Part shown: positions 8,585-16,451 of the stretch, in pieces
How the letters are laid out: the number at the start of each line of letters is the position of its first letter
Position numbering within the stretch: the stretch's first letter is position 1
DNA from: Dehalococcoidia bacterium
GTDB taxonomy: Bacteria > Chloroflexota > Dehalococcoidia > Lucifugimonadales > UBA1123
Direction: 5' to 3'
NCBI GenBank assembly: GCA_021295915.1
Contig: JAGWBK010000001.1
Coordinates: 75,644 to 139,643, forward strand
Length of the DNA: 64,000 nt
Position numbers and translations under genes: made by a program
The notes under the pieces: model-generated
What the model was told of the DNA's origin: nothing
The model's input: the letters and a program-made list of their open reading frames with translations, nothing else
Databases searched by the model: none

Positions 8585-10029
8585 ATGTATGCGCCCGGAC
8601 CGACACGCTGAATTGCGGCAGACTGCAGGAACTCCGCCGAGGTCGAACCAGTCGGGAAAATCTTTCCCGGGTTGAACAGGCTGTTTGTGGCAAATGCAGG
8701 CCTAAGTGCGGCCATTGCCTCCATATCGGCATCAGTAAACATCAGAGGCATGTATTCCTGCTTCTCCATTCCGATGCCATGTTCTCCCGAGAGCACTCCG
8801 CCAACTTCGACACAGAGCTCAAGAATCTCACCGCCGATCTTCAGCGCGTTTTCGGTGTCACCAGGCTTACGCTCGTCGAATAGCACGGAAGGGTGGAGGT
8901 TGCCGTCCCCGGCGTGCAGAAGATTCGCGATTGGATAACCAGTCCTCTCGGAGATACCCTTGATCCTCGAGAGTACCTCAACAAGGCGTGTCCTGGGCAC
9001 CGTGCCATCTACCAGCAAGTAGTTAGGGGCCAGTCTCCCAAGAGCTCCGAGGACCCCTTTTCGGCCGGACCACAGCTTGTCTCGCTCCGCGTCCTCTGTG
9101 GCGGTCCTGATCTCAAGCGGGTCGTACAGGTTGCAGACCTCTTCAACCGCCGCTGCTTCTTCTTCTACCGCCTCATGCAGGCCGTCGACCTCGACAAGCA
9201 GCACCGCACCGGCGCCCTCCGGGTATCCAGCGTGTACTGCAGCCTCGGCCGCACTGATGCACAGATCGTCCATCATCTCGAGGGCGGCGGGCACAATGCC
9301 GGCACCGATGATGCCTGATACTGCGGCGCTCGCGTCATCGAGTTCCTTGAAGATGGCGAGTAAGGTCTTAACAGATTCTGGCTTCCTGAGCAGCCGGACA
9401 GCAACCTTGGTGACTATTGCCAGCGTGCCCTCTGATCCAATCAGGATTCCCCTGATGTCGAAGCCCACCGATTCCCTCTGCGTTCCGCCGACCCATTCGA
9501 CGGTTCCGTCGGCATACACGACCTCTAGTCCAAGGACGTGGTTTGTAGTAACGCCATATGCCAGACAGTGGGGGCCGCCTGAGTTCTCAGCGACGTTTCC
9601 GCCGATGGTGCAGGCGCGCTGGCTGGACGGGTCAGGAGCGTAGTAGAGGCCGTATTGGGACACGTGCTCAGAGAGGTCCAGGTTGATGACCCCGGGTTCA
9701 ACGACGGCCACGCGATTCTCGACATCAACTTCCAGTACGCGGGTCATACGGGTGAGAGGGAGGACTATACCCCCCTGCGCTGCCACCGCCCCTCCGCTCA
9801 GGCCGGTGCCGGCCCCACGAGCTACGATTGGAACATCGTGCTTAGCAGCCACCTTCACGCACCCAGAGACCTCTTCGGTCGAGTCGGGAAGCACCACTAC
9901 CATTGGCAGTGCCTTGTCGACGGAGCCGTCATATTCGAAGACAATCAGGTCCTCAGGCTTGTAGATGACATAGTCGTCACCGACAACGGCCTGTAACTCT
10001 GAAATGATCGCTCGGATGTCCGTGGTCAA
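8581..10029 (-). CDS. glcD: Glycolate oxidase catalytic FAD subunit GlcD
   Basis: A 482-residue FAD-dependent subunit that oxidises glycolate to glyoxylate, or a related 2-hydroxyacid. Visible are the FAD loop VARGAGTGLSGGA, the PDPSSQRACTIGGNVAENSG segment and the C-terminal LSGEHGIGMEKQEYM with FNPGKIFP, all typical of GlcD/D-lactate dehydrogenase. The open frame reaches 10224, but that would overlap the YyaL gene by 124 bp. I chose the TTG at 10029 because GGAG lies 8 nt upstream and homology begins there. This leaves 71 bp after YyaL. It is followed by glcE with a 4-bp overlap. Confidence 0.92.
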   Translation of the reverse strand: MTTDIRAIISELQAVVGDDYVIYKPEDLIVFEYDGSVDKALPMVVVLPDSTEEVSGCVKVAAKHDVPIVARGAGTGLSGGAVAAQGGIVLPLTRMTRVLEVDVENRVAVVEPGVINLDLSEHVSQYGLYYAPDPSSQRACTIGGNVAENSGGPHCLAYGVTTNHVLGLEVVYADGTVEWVGGTQRESVGFDIRGILIGSEGTLAIVTKVAVRLLRKPESVKTLLAIFKELDDASAAVSGIIGAGIVPAALEMMDDLCISAAEAAVHAGYPEGAGAVLLVEVDGLHEAVEEEAAAVEEVCNLYDPLEIRTATEDAERDKLWSGRKGVLGALGRLAPNYLLVDGTVPRTRLVEVLSRIKGISERTGYPIANLLHAGDGNLHPSVLFDERKPGDTENALKIGGEILELCVEVGGVLSGEHGIGMEKQEYMPLMFTDADMEAMAALRPAFATNSLFNPGKIFPTGSTSAEFLQSAAIQRVGPGAYI

Positions 10030-10100
10030 CTCATTCGCTCCGGTTGCTAATGGTAGTTTATCCCCATTTCCGGCGCAACAGATTGGAGGTATCCAGGGAC

Positions 10101-12146
10101 TTACCGCGCAAACTCCGCCATCATCGCGTCGGCATCGTTCGTTGGAAGCTGACAGGTGTAGTTCCGGCAAACATAGGCAGTCGGTTGACCATTTACGGTC
10201 GTCCTTCCTGAGAACACAGGCCACTCATCGGACCTGTTGGAGTCAGAGGTCATTGAGACTCTGACGGCACTTGGCTCGAACACAGACGCTAGCCGCCGCA
10301 ACATCAGTGTAGCCTCGGTGTGATCTACATCAGTTACGACGACGGCTTCTTTAGAGTCGGCAAGGTAACTGTCCAGGGCACAGAGCCAGTGTCCTGCGCC
10401 AGTGGGGAACTGCTCCATAATTCCTCGCACGCCACGCAGCGACTGTCCCGCCATTGTCCTGAAGTCGGAGTTCCCGGTGATTGTCGCCAGGCGAATTAGG
10501 ACATCAGTCATCATGGAATGCCCAGAGGGATGAGCATTGTCCGTCACATCGCGAGGCCTGACGATCAGGGCCTCCTGGTCTGAACCGGTGTCATAGAACT
10601 GTCCCCGCAGTGGGTCCCAGAACAGGTCGACAGCATTGCGGGCCAAGGTCTCGGCCTCGAGCAGCCACCGTGGGTCGCCGTCCGCGCTGTGCAGCACCAG
10701 CAGCCCATCGATCAAAGAAGCATAGTCGTCCAGGAATCCCCTCGAGCCGTTTTCGGAGTTGCTATCCGTTCTGCGTAAGCGGCCGGATTCAACCATTTCA
10801 TCGAGCAGGTAGCTGGCGTTGGCGCGAGCGACCTCAAGGTAGTCATCCCTTTCGAACACGGCAGACGCCTCAGCGATCGCTGCCAGCATCAGGCCGTTCC
10901 ATGACACGATTGTCTTCGTGTCAGTCATCGGCGGTACTCGCGAAGAGCGCGCTTCGAGAAGTCTATCGTTGGCCGAATCTAGAAGAGTTTCAAGTTCCCT
11001 GACCGACATAGAATGACGGGAAGCCACCTCCGCTGGAGGGGCCGGGACATTGAGTATGGACATGCCCTCGAAATTCCCCTCGTCTGTGACTCCGTAGTAG
11101 TCAGCGACTATCGCTGCATCGTCTGCTCCGAGAACTTGTACAAGGTGCTCGGGTCTCCATACAAAGAATTTGCCTTCCACACCTTCGCTGTCTGCGTCCT
11201 GTGCCGAGTAGAAGCCAACATCAGGTGATGTCATCTCGCGGACGACGTAGTCATTTACTCGCTCAGCAGTCCGACGGAATTCCTGGTTGCCCGTCAGCTG
11301 ATAGGCATGAGTGTAGAGACGGGCGAGCAGCGCGTTGTCGTAAAGCATCTTCTCGAAGTGAGGGACGAGCCAGAATGCGTCGGTCGAGTATCTGTGGAAT
11401 CCTCCACCAATCTGGTCGTGGATCCCGCCTGCCGCCATCTTGCTGAGGGTGTGTTCCACCATCTCGAGGGCTAGAGGAACACCCGACCTGGCGTAGAAGC
11501 GAAGGATGAACTCCAGGGTAGCTGGCTGGGGGAACTTTGGTTGAAGTCCGAATCCACCGGAACGATCGTCGAACTGGGTGAGGGCCGCTTCGAAAGCGGT
11601 GTTAAGAATGGACTCGGTTAGCGGCTCAACACCCGGATCAGGCGTATATGCCTGTCTGAGACGTTCCACTAGCTGTTTACCGCTCTGAAGGACGTCTGAC
11701 TTACGTGACACGTAAGCCTCAGAGATCGTTTCCAGCACACGCACGAAGGATGGGAGCCCGCCTCTGTCTTCAGGAGGGAAGTAGGTCCCACCGTAGAATG
11801 GCTCGCCTTCCGTGGTCAGAAAGACTGTCATCGGCCATCCGCCGTGTCCGGTCAACGCCTGGATCGCCGTCATATAGACGGAATCAACGTCCGGCCTCTC
11901 TTCACGGTCGACCTTAATGTTGACGAACCATCGGTTCATCATGTCGGCGATCTGTTCGTTTTCGAACGACTCGCGCTCCATTACATGACACCAGTGGCAG
12001 GAAGAATATCCGACACTTAGCAGAACCGGAACGTCCCTCTGACGAGCAGCCTCGAAAGCTTCATCGCCCCAGGGGTACCAGTCCACTGGATTCTCCGCGT
12101 GCTGGAGGAGGTACGGACTGGTCTCTTTGGCCAATCGATTGGACAT
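10101..12146 (-). CDS. YyaL/SSP411-type thioredoxin-domain protein
   Basis: A 681-residue protein of the DUF255 family (bacterial YyaL, eukaryotic SPATA20). The N-terminal thioredoxin-like domain starts with the hallmark [18 protein letters not shown] and carries the redox motif C50-H-W-C53. [10 protein letters not shown] and [10 protein letters not shown] follow. From about residue 200 comes an alpha/alpha barrel related to glycan epimerases, with [21 protein letters not shown]. The biochemical function of the family is unsettled. It starts 9 bp after the thioredoxin/NHL selenoprotein gene, so two thioredoxin-fold proteins are co-transcribed upstream of glycolate oxidase. Confidence 0.93.
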   Translation of the reverse strand: MSNRLAKETSPYLLQHAENPVDWYPWGDEAFEAARQRDVPVLLSVGYSSCHWCHVMERESFENEQIADMMNRWFVNIKVDREERPDVDSVYMTAIQALTGHGGWPMTVFLTTEGEPFYGGTYFPPEDRGGLPSFVRVLETISEAYVSRKSDVLQSGKQLVERLRQAYTPDPGVEPLTESILNTAFEAALTQFDDRSGGFGLQPKFPQPATLEFILRFYARSGVPLALEMVEHTLSKMAAGGIHDQIGGGFHRYSTDAFWLVPHFEKMLYDNALLARLYTHAYQLTGNQEFRRTAERVNDYVVREMTSPDVGFYSAQDADSEGVEGKFFVWRPEHLVQVLGADDAAIVADYYGVTDEGNFEGMSILNVPAPPAEVASRHSMSVRELETLLDSANDRLLEARSSRVPPMTDTKTIVSWNGLMLAAIAEASAVFERDDYLEVARANASYLLDEMVESGRLRRTDSNSENGSRGFLDDYASLIDGLLVLHSADGDPRWLLEAETLARNAVDLFWDPLRGQFYDTGSDQEALIVRPRDVTDNAHPSGHSMMTDVLIRLATITGNSDFRTMAGQSLRGVRGIMEQFPTGAGHWLCALDSYLADSKEAVVVTDVDHTEATLMLRRLASVFEPSAVRVSMTSDSNRSDEWPVFSGRTTVNGQPTAYVCRNYTCQLPTNDADAMMAEFAR

Positions 12147-12155
12147 GTCGGAACC

Positions 12156-13640
12156 TTACAGACCAGTTATGTCAAGCGTTGAGACCTGGTTCGAGTCCAT
12201 GTCCACAACCCTGATGGCGTGATTGTTAGTGTCGGCGATGTACATCTTCCCATCATGCACGCTGACGCCAGCGGGCTCGAAGAACGTAGCGTCACTGCCG
12301 GGGCCGTCGTCGTGACCGACTGAACCCGAACCGAACACCGACTGGCAAACTCCGGAAACTGGGTCAAGTCGTTTGATCTTATTGTTGTAGGTGTCGGCGA
12401 TCCAGAGCGATCCTTCGTCCAGGTCGACACCGATAGGGTGCTGGAGCCTCACGTCTTTTCCTGCACCATCGACGTCTCCAAAGGTGAAAAGGTCGAGCCC
12501 CACTATAGAATTCACGCTGCCCATCGGGTCAATGGCAGCCGACCTGATTGAGCTGGTCTCGCTGTCGGCGAAATAGAGCGTCTGACCGTCGGTGGTGATG
12601 CCGCTCGGTTGGGCCAGCTCCGCCTGCGAGAGGGGACCATCAATGATACGCTCCCTGCCATTGCCAGCGTGGACAGATGTCTCCCTGGTGTTCAGGTCCA
12701 ACTTCCATAGCTGGTGGAACCCGGCCATGGCAATGTAGAGGTAATTGCCAACCTTGGTAACGTCCCAAGGCGATTTGAGAGCAACGAAGCGCCCGTTTCC
12801 GCCAGCGTGGAATCCACGCGACTGCAAGCCGGTGCCGGCAAGCGTCCTCACTTCCAGGCTCTCAAGGTCAATCTGTCGAATGGAGTGATTCTTGGTGTCT
12901 GCTACGTATAGGTGAGGCCAGTCCAGTTCGCACCCCTGCGGATCGTAGAACCACGCCTCTTCTGCAGAGCCGTCTTTCAGTCCACGCTCGCCTCTTCCGA
13001 ATGTCTGCCTGACATTACCATCCAGATCTGTCCAGACGACCCTGTTGTGGTTCGAGTCTGAGATGAACAGACCCTGCTCACTTGCAAGCACCTTGCCGGG
13101 AAACGACAACGGCCGTTCCCCTGCTTTTGCGCTCTCTAAGGCAAAGTCGAGAGGGCGTCTGTCAATCTCTCCTGCTTGATCGTACTCCTCGATCATTGTG
13201 GCCAACAGATTGTCGAGAGCCTCTATCGGGAACTCGCCTTCGTGCTTGCCTACGACCTTACCGTCGGGCCCTATGAACATAAACGTGGGCCACGCGCGAA
13301 CGGCGTACTGTTGCCAGACCATGAAGTCGGCATCGTTTATCACCGGGTGTTCGATCTCGTATCTCAAGATCGCTCTGCGGACATTGTCGGAGGACTTCTC
13401 AGCGTTGAACTTGGCGGAGTGGACGCCAACTACCGCCAGCTCGCCTGCATACTTCTGCTCCAGTTTCCGCAACTGCGGAAATACGTGCATGCAGTTAATT
13501 CAACAGTAGGTCCAGAAGTCCAGTATCAGGATCTTGCCATTGAAGTCGGCAAGCTGTAGAGGTCGCTCTGTGTTCAGCCAGTCGAGGGTGGAGGGGAAGT
13601 CTGGGGCATTTACCGTGCCCGCGTATCTTCGTGGACTCAT
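12156..13640 (-). CDS. Thioredoxin-like/NHL-repeat protein, predicted selenoprotein (Sec47)
   Basis: A 494-residue protein if the in-frame TGA at 13500-13502 is read as selenocysteine. The frame opens at ATG 13640, with AAGGGG about 8 nt upstream. It runs through [17 protein letters not shown] into LDFWTYC-U47-INCMHVFP. The homologous family (NHLRC2-like) has CCINC here, so Sec replaces the first Cys of CxxC, giving U-x-x-C50. The thioredoxin fold continues to about residue 150 ([24 protein letters not shown]). From about 165 follow NHL beta-propeller repeats ([54 protein letters not shown]). A perfect SECIS-like hairpin lies just downstream. The alternative is a TGC/TGT to TGA mutation or sequencing error, which would leave a short pseudogene piece. 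It lies between tenA and yyaL in one transcription unit. Confidence 0.82.
13464..13481 (-). promoter_or_regulatory. Candidate bacterial SECIS hairpin
   Basis: Starting 18 nt after the in-frame TGA, the mRNA reads TTTCCGC-AGTT-GCGGAAA, a perfect 7-bp stem with a four-base loop that has G in its second position. A short stem this far below UGA with a G early in the apical loop matches what is known of bacterial SECIS elements. It lies inside the coding sequence, as bacterial SECIS elements do. Confidence 0.7.
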
Positions 13641-13689
13641 TTTTCTGCCCCTTTGATTTGTGCTGGATTCCGAACCGATCGCCTACCCA

Positions 13690-14364
13690 TCAATGCGGGT
13701 CGGCGTCGACGGGCCACTGTTCGAGATTATACGCCATAGACCAGAACATGTGCTCATACTGTGCGCTGGTGAGGTAAGCTGCAGTCATCTGCTCCAGGAG
13801 GTCTGGACCAGCGGTCGCCGCCAGGTCGTCCAGATGTTCACTCCACGCGCGGGTGCTCTCTTTGAGCAGACCTTCTGAGTATGTTGAACGCCAGATCTTG
13901 AAAACCGGGTCGTCAGGCTCACTCAAAATCTTTCCAACCTCATGGTAGATGCGAGGGCAGGGGAGTAGTGCTGCGACGCCGCACGCCATCCCGCCGGCTC
14001 GCATGGAAACTTCCATGTGATTCTGATATGCGATATTGGTTGGAGCCGGGTGGCTGGCATCCACCTCGTCCGTTGACACACCCAGTGCGTCAAACAGCCT
14101 CCCATGCAGAGGTCGTTCAACGGGGGTGGTAACTCTATGCAGTAGCCTCCGCGCAGTATTCGTGTCCTGGGCTGCCGAGAGTGCCGCGGCTGCACAGCGA
14201 CCGAACCCCGCCAGGTAATGGTAGTCCTGGACGATATAGTAGGAGAACTTCTCTATCGGCAGTGTGCCGGACTCCAGTTCGCGAAGGAACGGGTGCCGCA
14301 TGATTGCTTGCCATGTCGGGGTCGCCAATTGCCAGAGGTGTTCACTGAATGACTGACTGCGCAT
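13690..14364 (-). CDS. tenA: TenA-family thiaminase II-like protein
   Basis: A 224-residue all-helical TenA/THI-4 protein. In this family such enzymes hydrolyse aminopyrimidine breakdown products of thiamine for salvage. The catalytic set is visible: D47 in VQDYHY, C136 in LLPCPRIY and E204 in YEHMFW. A GGAG site lies 7 nt before the ATG. No TPP-riboswitch motif is visible upstream. It sits 49 bp upstream of the selenoprotein gene and probably begins the leftward operon. No other thiamine genes are in the window, so its substrate may differ from B. subtilis TenA. Confidence 0.88.
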   Translation of the reverse strand: MRSQSFSEHLWQLATPTWQAIMRHPFLRELESGTLPIEKFSYYIVQDYHYLAGFGRCAAAALSAAQDTNTARRLLHRVTTPVERPLHGRLFDALGVSTDEVDASHPAPTNIAYQNHMEVSMRAGGMACGVAALLPCPRIYHEVGKILSEPDDPVFKIWRSTYSEGLLKESTRAWSEHLDDLAATAGPDLLEQMTAAYLTSAQYEHMFWSMAYNLEQWPVDADPH

Positions 14365-14554
14365 AGGTTGCTCCGATGTGTCTCTTACCTTGAGTCTTGG
14401 GGGGCCTGCTAAGCTTCGGAAGATACCTGCACTACAATATCCATATCGCGATATGATCTCTCTTCCGTCAAAATTCGTGCATTTAATGGAACGATATGGC
14501 AGTCAATTCAGAATGTCAGCTATGACGAAGGCAGATCGAGAGAAGGTAGAGGAG

Positions 14555-14628
14555 CGTCCCTGGCAGGATTCGAACCCGCGACCCGCTGCTTAGAAGGCAG
14601 CCGCTCTATCCAACTGAGCTACAGGGAC
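14555..14628 (-). tRNA. tRNA-Arg(TCT)
   Basis: On the minus strand a full cloverleaf is visible. The acceptor is GTCCCTG/CAGGGAC, the D-arm GCTCAGTTGGATAGAGC, the anticodon arm GCTGC-CTTCTAA-GCAGC with anticodon TCT, and the T-arm has GTTCGAAT. The terminal CCA is not encoded. It lies in the tenA/DUF6391 gap. Confidence 0.95.
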
Positions 14629-14795
14629 TCGAAGGTGTCCGATAAAAAGTGTAGCACAGCAGTTTGGGGCATGGCCAAAACTGCCCAAAACCTGTCCAGA
14701 CCTCCTGGCCCTGCGGGTAGGGGAGTGTGACCTATTCACACTCTTGGGATGTGAGCTCTGATTCCTCGATCCATCAAGAGACCTACCTCTGCGGC

Positions 14796-15278
14796 TCAGT
14801 GGGTAGTCGATACCCAAACGATAGTTACCGGCGACAGCTTCAAAACTCTGATGTCCTTTACGGACATACCGGCTGGTTCAGCAGAGACAGTCACCTTTTG
14901 CTGCACCAATTTGCCGATTGGTGGACCAAGCGTCTTCGCCACCAACAGACCGAGGATTGCCCCTCGGACCATCGGCGCCAGTCCTCGTCCTCGCCCCGCC
15001 AGGTAGGCAGTGATCCCTCCAAGAACTGCCGAAATTACTATGTTAGTCCCGCAGTGAGAAGACACGGCAAGGTCAGAGTGGCCCTCTTCCAGGAGCTGCA
15101 ACGCGTCGTGAACCGCACCTTCAACAGTCTCGGGAGTTGCCTTGGACCAGACAATGAAGCCCCCCGGGACTGAGTAACCACCGATTGGGGCCTCGGTACC
15201 TCTTTCTAGTAGAAGAGAGACCGTCGCATGCTCCAGTCCGTGATTTGTCCTTATTTCATTGATCAAGGGAATCGTCAA
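14796..15278 (-). CDS. DUF6391 family protein
   Basis: A 160-residue protein of the DUF6391 family, function unknown. Recognisable are the early INEIRTNHGLEHATVSLLL, GGYSVPGGFIVW, the middle SHCGTNIVISAVLGG, and a Gly/Ala-rich hydrophobic stretch near residues 90-125 that may hold one or two membrane segments. The frame is open to 15338, but I chose the TTG at 15278 because AGGAGG lies 9 nt upstream and family homology begins there. That Shine-Dalgarno is buried in a perfect 9-bp hairpin (see the separate entry), which suggests control of translation. The HTH gene at 15606 is divergent. Confidence 0.82.
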   Translation of the reverse strand: MTIPLINEIRTNHGLEHATVSLLLERGTEAPIGGYSVPGGFIVWSKATPETVEGAVHDALQLLEEGHSDLAVSSHCGTNIVISAVLGGITAYLAGRGRGLAPMVRGAILGLLVAKTLGPPIGKLVQQKVTVSAEPAGMSVKDIRVLKLSPVTIVWVSTTH

Positions 15279-15286
15279 TCGACCCA

Positions 15287-15359
15287 CCTCCTGTGTAGTC
15301 GAAAGTAGCACAGGAGGACGATCCTGACCACCACGCATAATCCAGGATCCAGATCCTGG
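15287..15359 (-). promoter_or_regulatory. Switch-like leader that sequesters the DUF6391 Shine-Dalgarno
   Basis: In the mRNA, CCTCCTGTG (15309-15317) can pair perfectly with CACAGGAGG (15287-15295), which contains the AGGAGG site, with a 13-nt loop. Upstream, CCAGGATC (15352-15359) pairs with GATCCTGG (15342-15349). The latter can instead pair with TCAGGATC (15320-15327). Mutually exclusive pairing plus a buried SD is the layout of a riboswitch or RNA thermometer. The ligand, if any, is unknown. Confidence 0.5.
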
Positions 15360-15541
15360 CAGTTATCCGCACATTCGTCTGCTTCCAGCTTCAACCCAGG
15401 TTGGGCTCTGTTCACATGATAGTTTACACAACAATAAATACCCGTGTTATCGCTAGTGCGTACATGTGTGAAACAATTTCGGGTAGTCTCGTTCGCTGTT
15501 TCACTGATGCAGAAAATAGCCGGAAAAGTATTGAAAAGTTG

Positions 15542-15571
15542 TTGACAGTTTGGGGAGGGCGGATTTAGCAT
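15542..15571 (+). promoter_or_regulatory. Strong sigma70-type promoter of the small HTH gene
   Basis: A perfect -35 TTGACA (15542-15547) and a -10 TAGCAT (15566-15571) are spaced 18 bp apart, about 35 bp before the start codon at 15606. It is one of the closest matches to consensus in the window. Confidence 0.65.
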
Positions 15572-15605
15572 AGTAGCAAGATCAAAAGACAGGGAGGATG
15601 TGCAG

Positions 15606-15836
15606 ATGACGCGCAAGACCAAGAAGATGATCGCCGTAGAAGAGAAGTTCCACCAGCCGCTGGAGAAGATTCTTCCTGAGATGGTCACTGATCAGGGTCT
15701 GTCTTCAACGGCCGATCAGCTCGGCGTAAGCAAGGCTACCCTCGGGTACTGGCTGCTGAAGCTGGGCATCAACGTGAGGAGAGTCGCCCTGGCGCCAGGT
15801 GAGACGATTGAAATCAAGAGGGTAAGTCCGGTCTAG
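15606..15836 (+). CDS. Small helix-turn-helix protein
   Basis: A 76-residue basic protein that is probably a DNA-binding regulator. LSSTADQLGVSKATLGYWLLKLGI (two helices and a turn, about residues 33-56) reads as a helix-turn-helix, preceded by a Lys/Arg-rich start. AGGGAGG lies 8 nt before the ATG at 15606; a GTG at 15600 is the alternative. The gene is a self-contained unit with its own near-consensus promoter and a strong intrinsic terminator at 15872. It is divergent from DUF6391 and could regulate it, which is inference. Its family is not recognised. Confidence 0.78.
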   Translation: MTRKTKKMIAVEEKFHQPLEKILPEMVTDQGLSSTADQLGVSKATLGYWLLKLGINVRRVALAPGETIEIKRVSPV

Positions 15837-15871
15837 GGTTATCCCCCCAAACCAGGCCCTTACCATAGTGT

Positions 15872-15910
15872 GAAGCCGCTGACCTATTAGGCAGCGGCTT
15901 CTTAGTTTCT
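15872..15910 (+). terminator. Intrinsic terminator of the HTH gene
   Basis: A perfect 10-bp stem GAAGCCGCTG/CAGCGGCTTC (15872-15881 with 15892-15901) has a 10-nt loop and is followed by TTAGTTTCTT. It may also stop leftward transcription after smpB, which ends at 15960. Confidence 0.75.
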
Positions 15911-15959
15911 TGGAGAGTTGCTAGCTGTTAGCTGCAGGGACTGAGGCTCTCAGGGCAGA

Positions 15960-16448
15960 TCAGTAACGGGACGACCCGATAGCCGCCCTGGCTTCGCGCT
16001 CCCGCTCCCGATCTGTCAACGCCCGGCGTTTGTCGTATCGTTTCTTGCCTCTTGCCAGAGCCAATTCGACTTTTGCCACGTGGTTCCTGAAGTAGAGCCT
16101 CGTAGGAACGAGAGTTAGCCCTCTCTGCTCTATCTGGCGGCTGAGGTCGTCAATCTGGGTACGATGCAGCAGGAGCTTACGAGGGCGCTTCGGATCATGG
16201 TTATTGCGGCTGGCCGGCGCGTACTCATCGATGTGAAGGTTGTGCAGCCACATTTGACCGTCGACTGGCCTCGCGTACGAATCGCTCAAGCTGACCTTGT
16301 TCCCACGAATCGACTTGATCTCAGTACCTTCGAGCACGAGGCCAGCCTCGACTGTGTCCAGAATGTCGTAATCGTATCGCGCCCGGCGATTGACAGTGAC
16401 TGTCGACGAACTCCTCTTACCGTTTGTTGATGCGCCTCTCCTAGCCAA
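15960..16448 (-). CDS. smpB: SsrA-binding protein
   Basis: A 162-residue tmRNA partner that delivers SsrA RNA to stalled ribosomes for trans-translation. The OB-fold family pattern is clear: NRRARYDYDILDTVEAGLVL, GTEIKSIRGNKVSLSDSYAR, LHNLHIDEYAPASRNNHDP and KRPRKLLLH. The basic tail KKRYDKR reaches into the ribosome decoding site. It starts 3 bp after the upstream protease gene, so the two are co-transcribed. The tmRNA gene often found beside smpB is not recognisable here. Confidence 0.96.
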   Translation of the reverse strand: MARRGASTNGKRSSSTVTVNRRARYDYDILDTVEAGLVLEGTEIKSIRGNKVSLSDSYARPVDGQMWLHNLHIDEYAPASRNNHDPKRPRKLLLHRTQIDDLSRQIEQRGLTLVPTRLYFRNHVAKVELALARGKKRYDKRRALTDREREREARAAIGSSRY

Positions 16449-16451
16449 CGC

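Larger units (their letters stand above)
15279..15605. other. Divergent intergenic region, no gene seen
   Basis: This 327-bp gap between DUF6391 (leftward) and the HTH gene (rightward) holds the structured leader at 15287-15359 and the HTH promoter at 15542-15571. The middle part is AT-richer, with TTATCCGCA at 15364, one base off a DnaA box. I see no coding sequence in it. Confidence 0.6.

Noticed and set aside
14365-14554. A TPP riboswitch upstream of tenA
   Set aside because: The conserved CTGAGA and ACCTGATCTGGATAATGCC-like segments are absent on either strand.
14378-14593. A 71-codon rightward frame ending in the tRNA-Arg(TCT) gene
   Set aside because: Its C-terminus is tRNA sequence and the rest has no support.
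15361-15372. A DnaA box / replication origin at TTATCCGCA
   Set aside because: A single imperfect box with no cluster, no dnaA or dnaN nearby and no AT-rich unwinding region.
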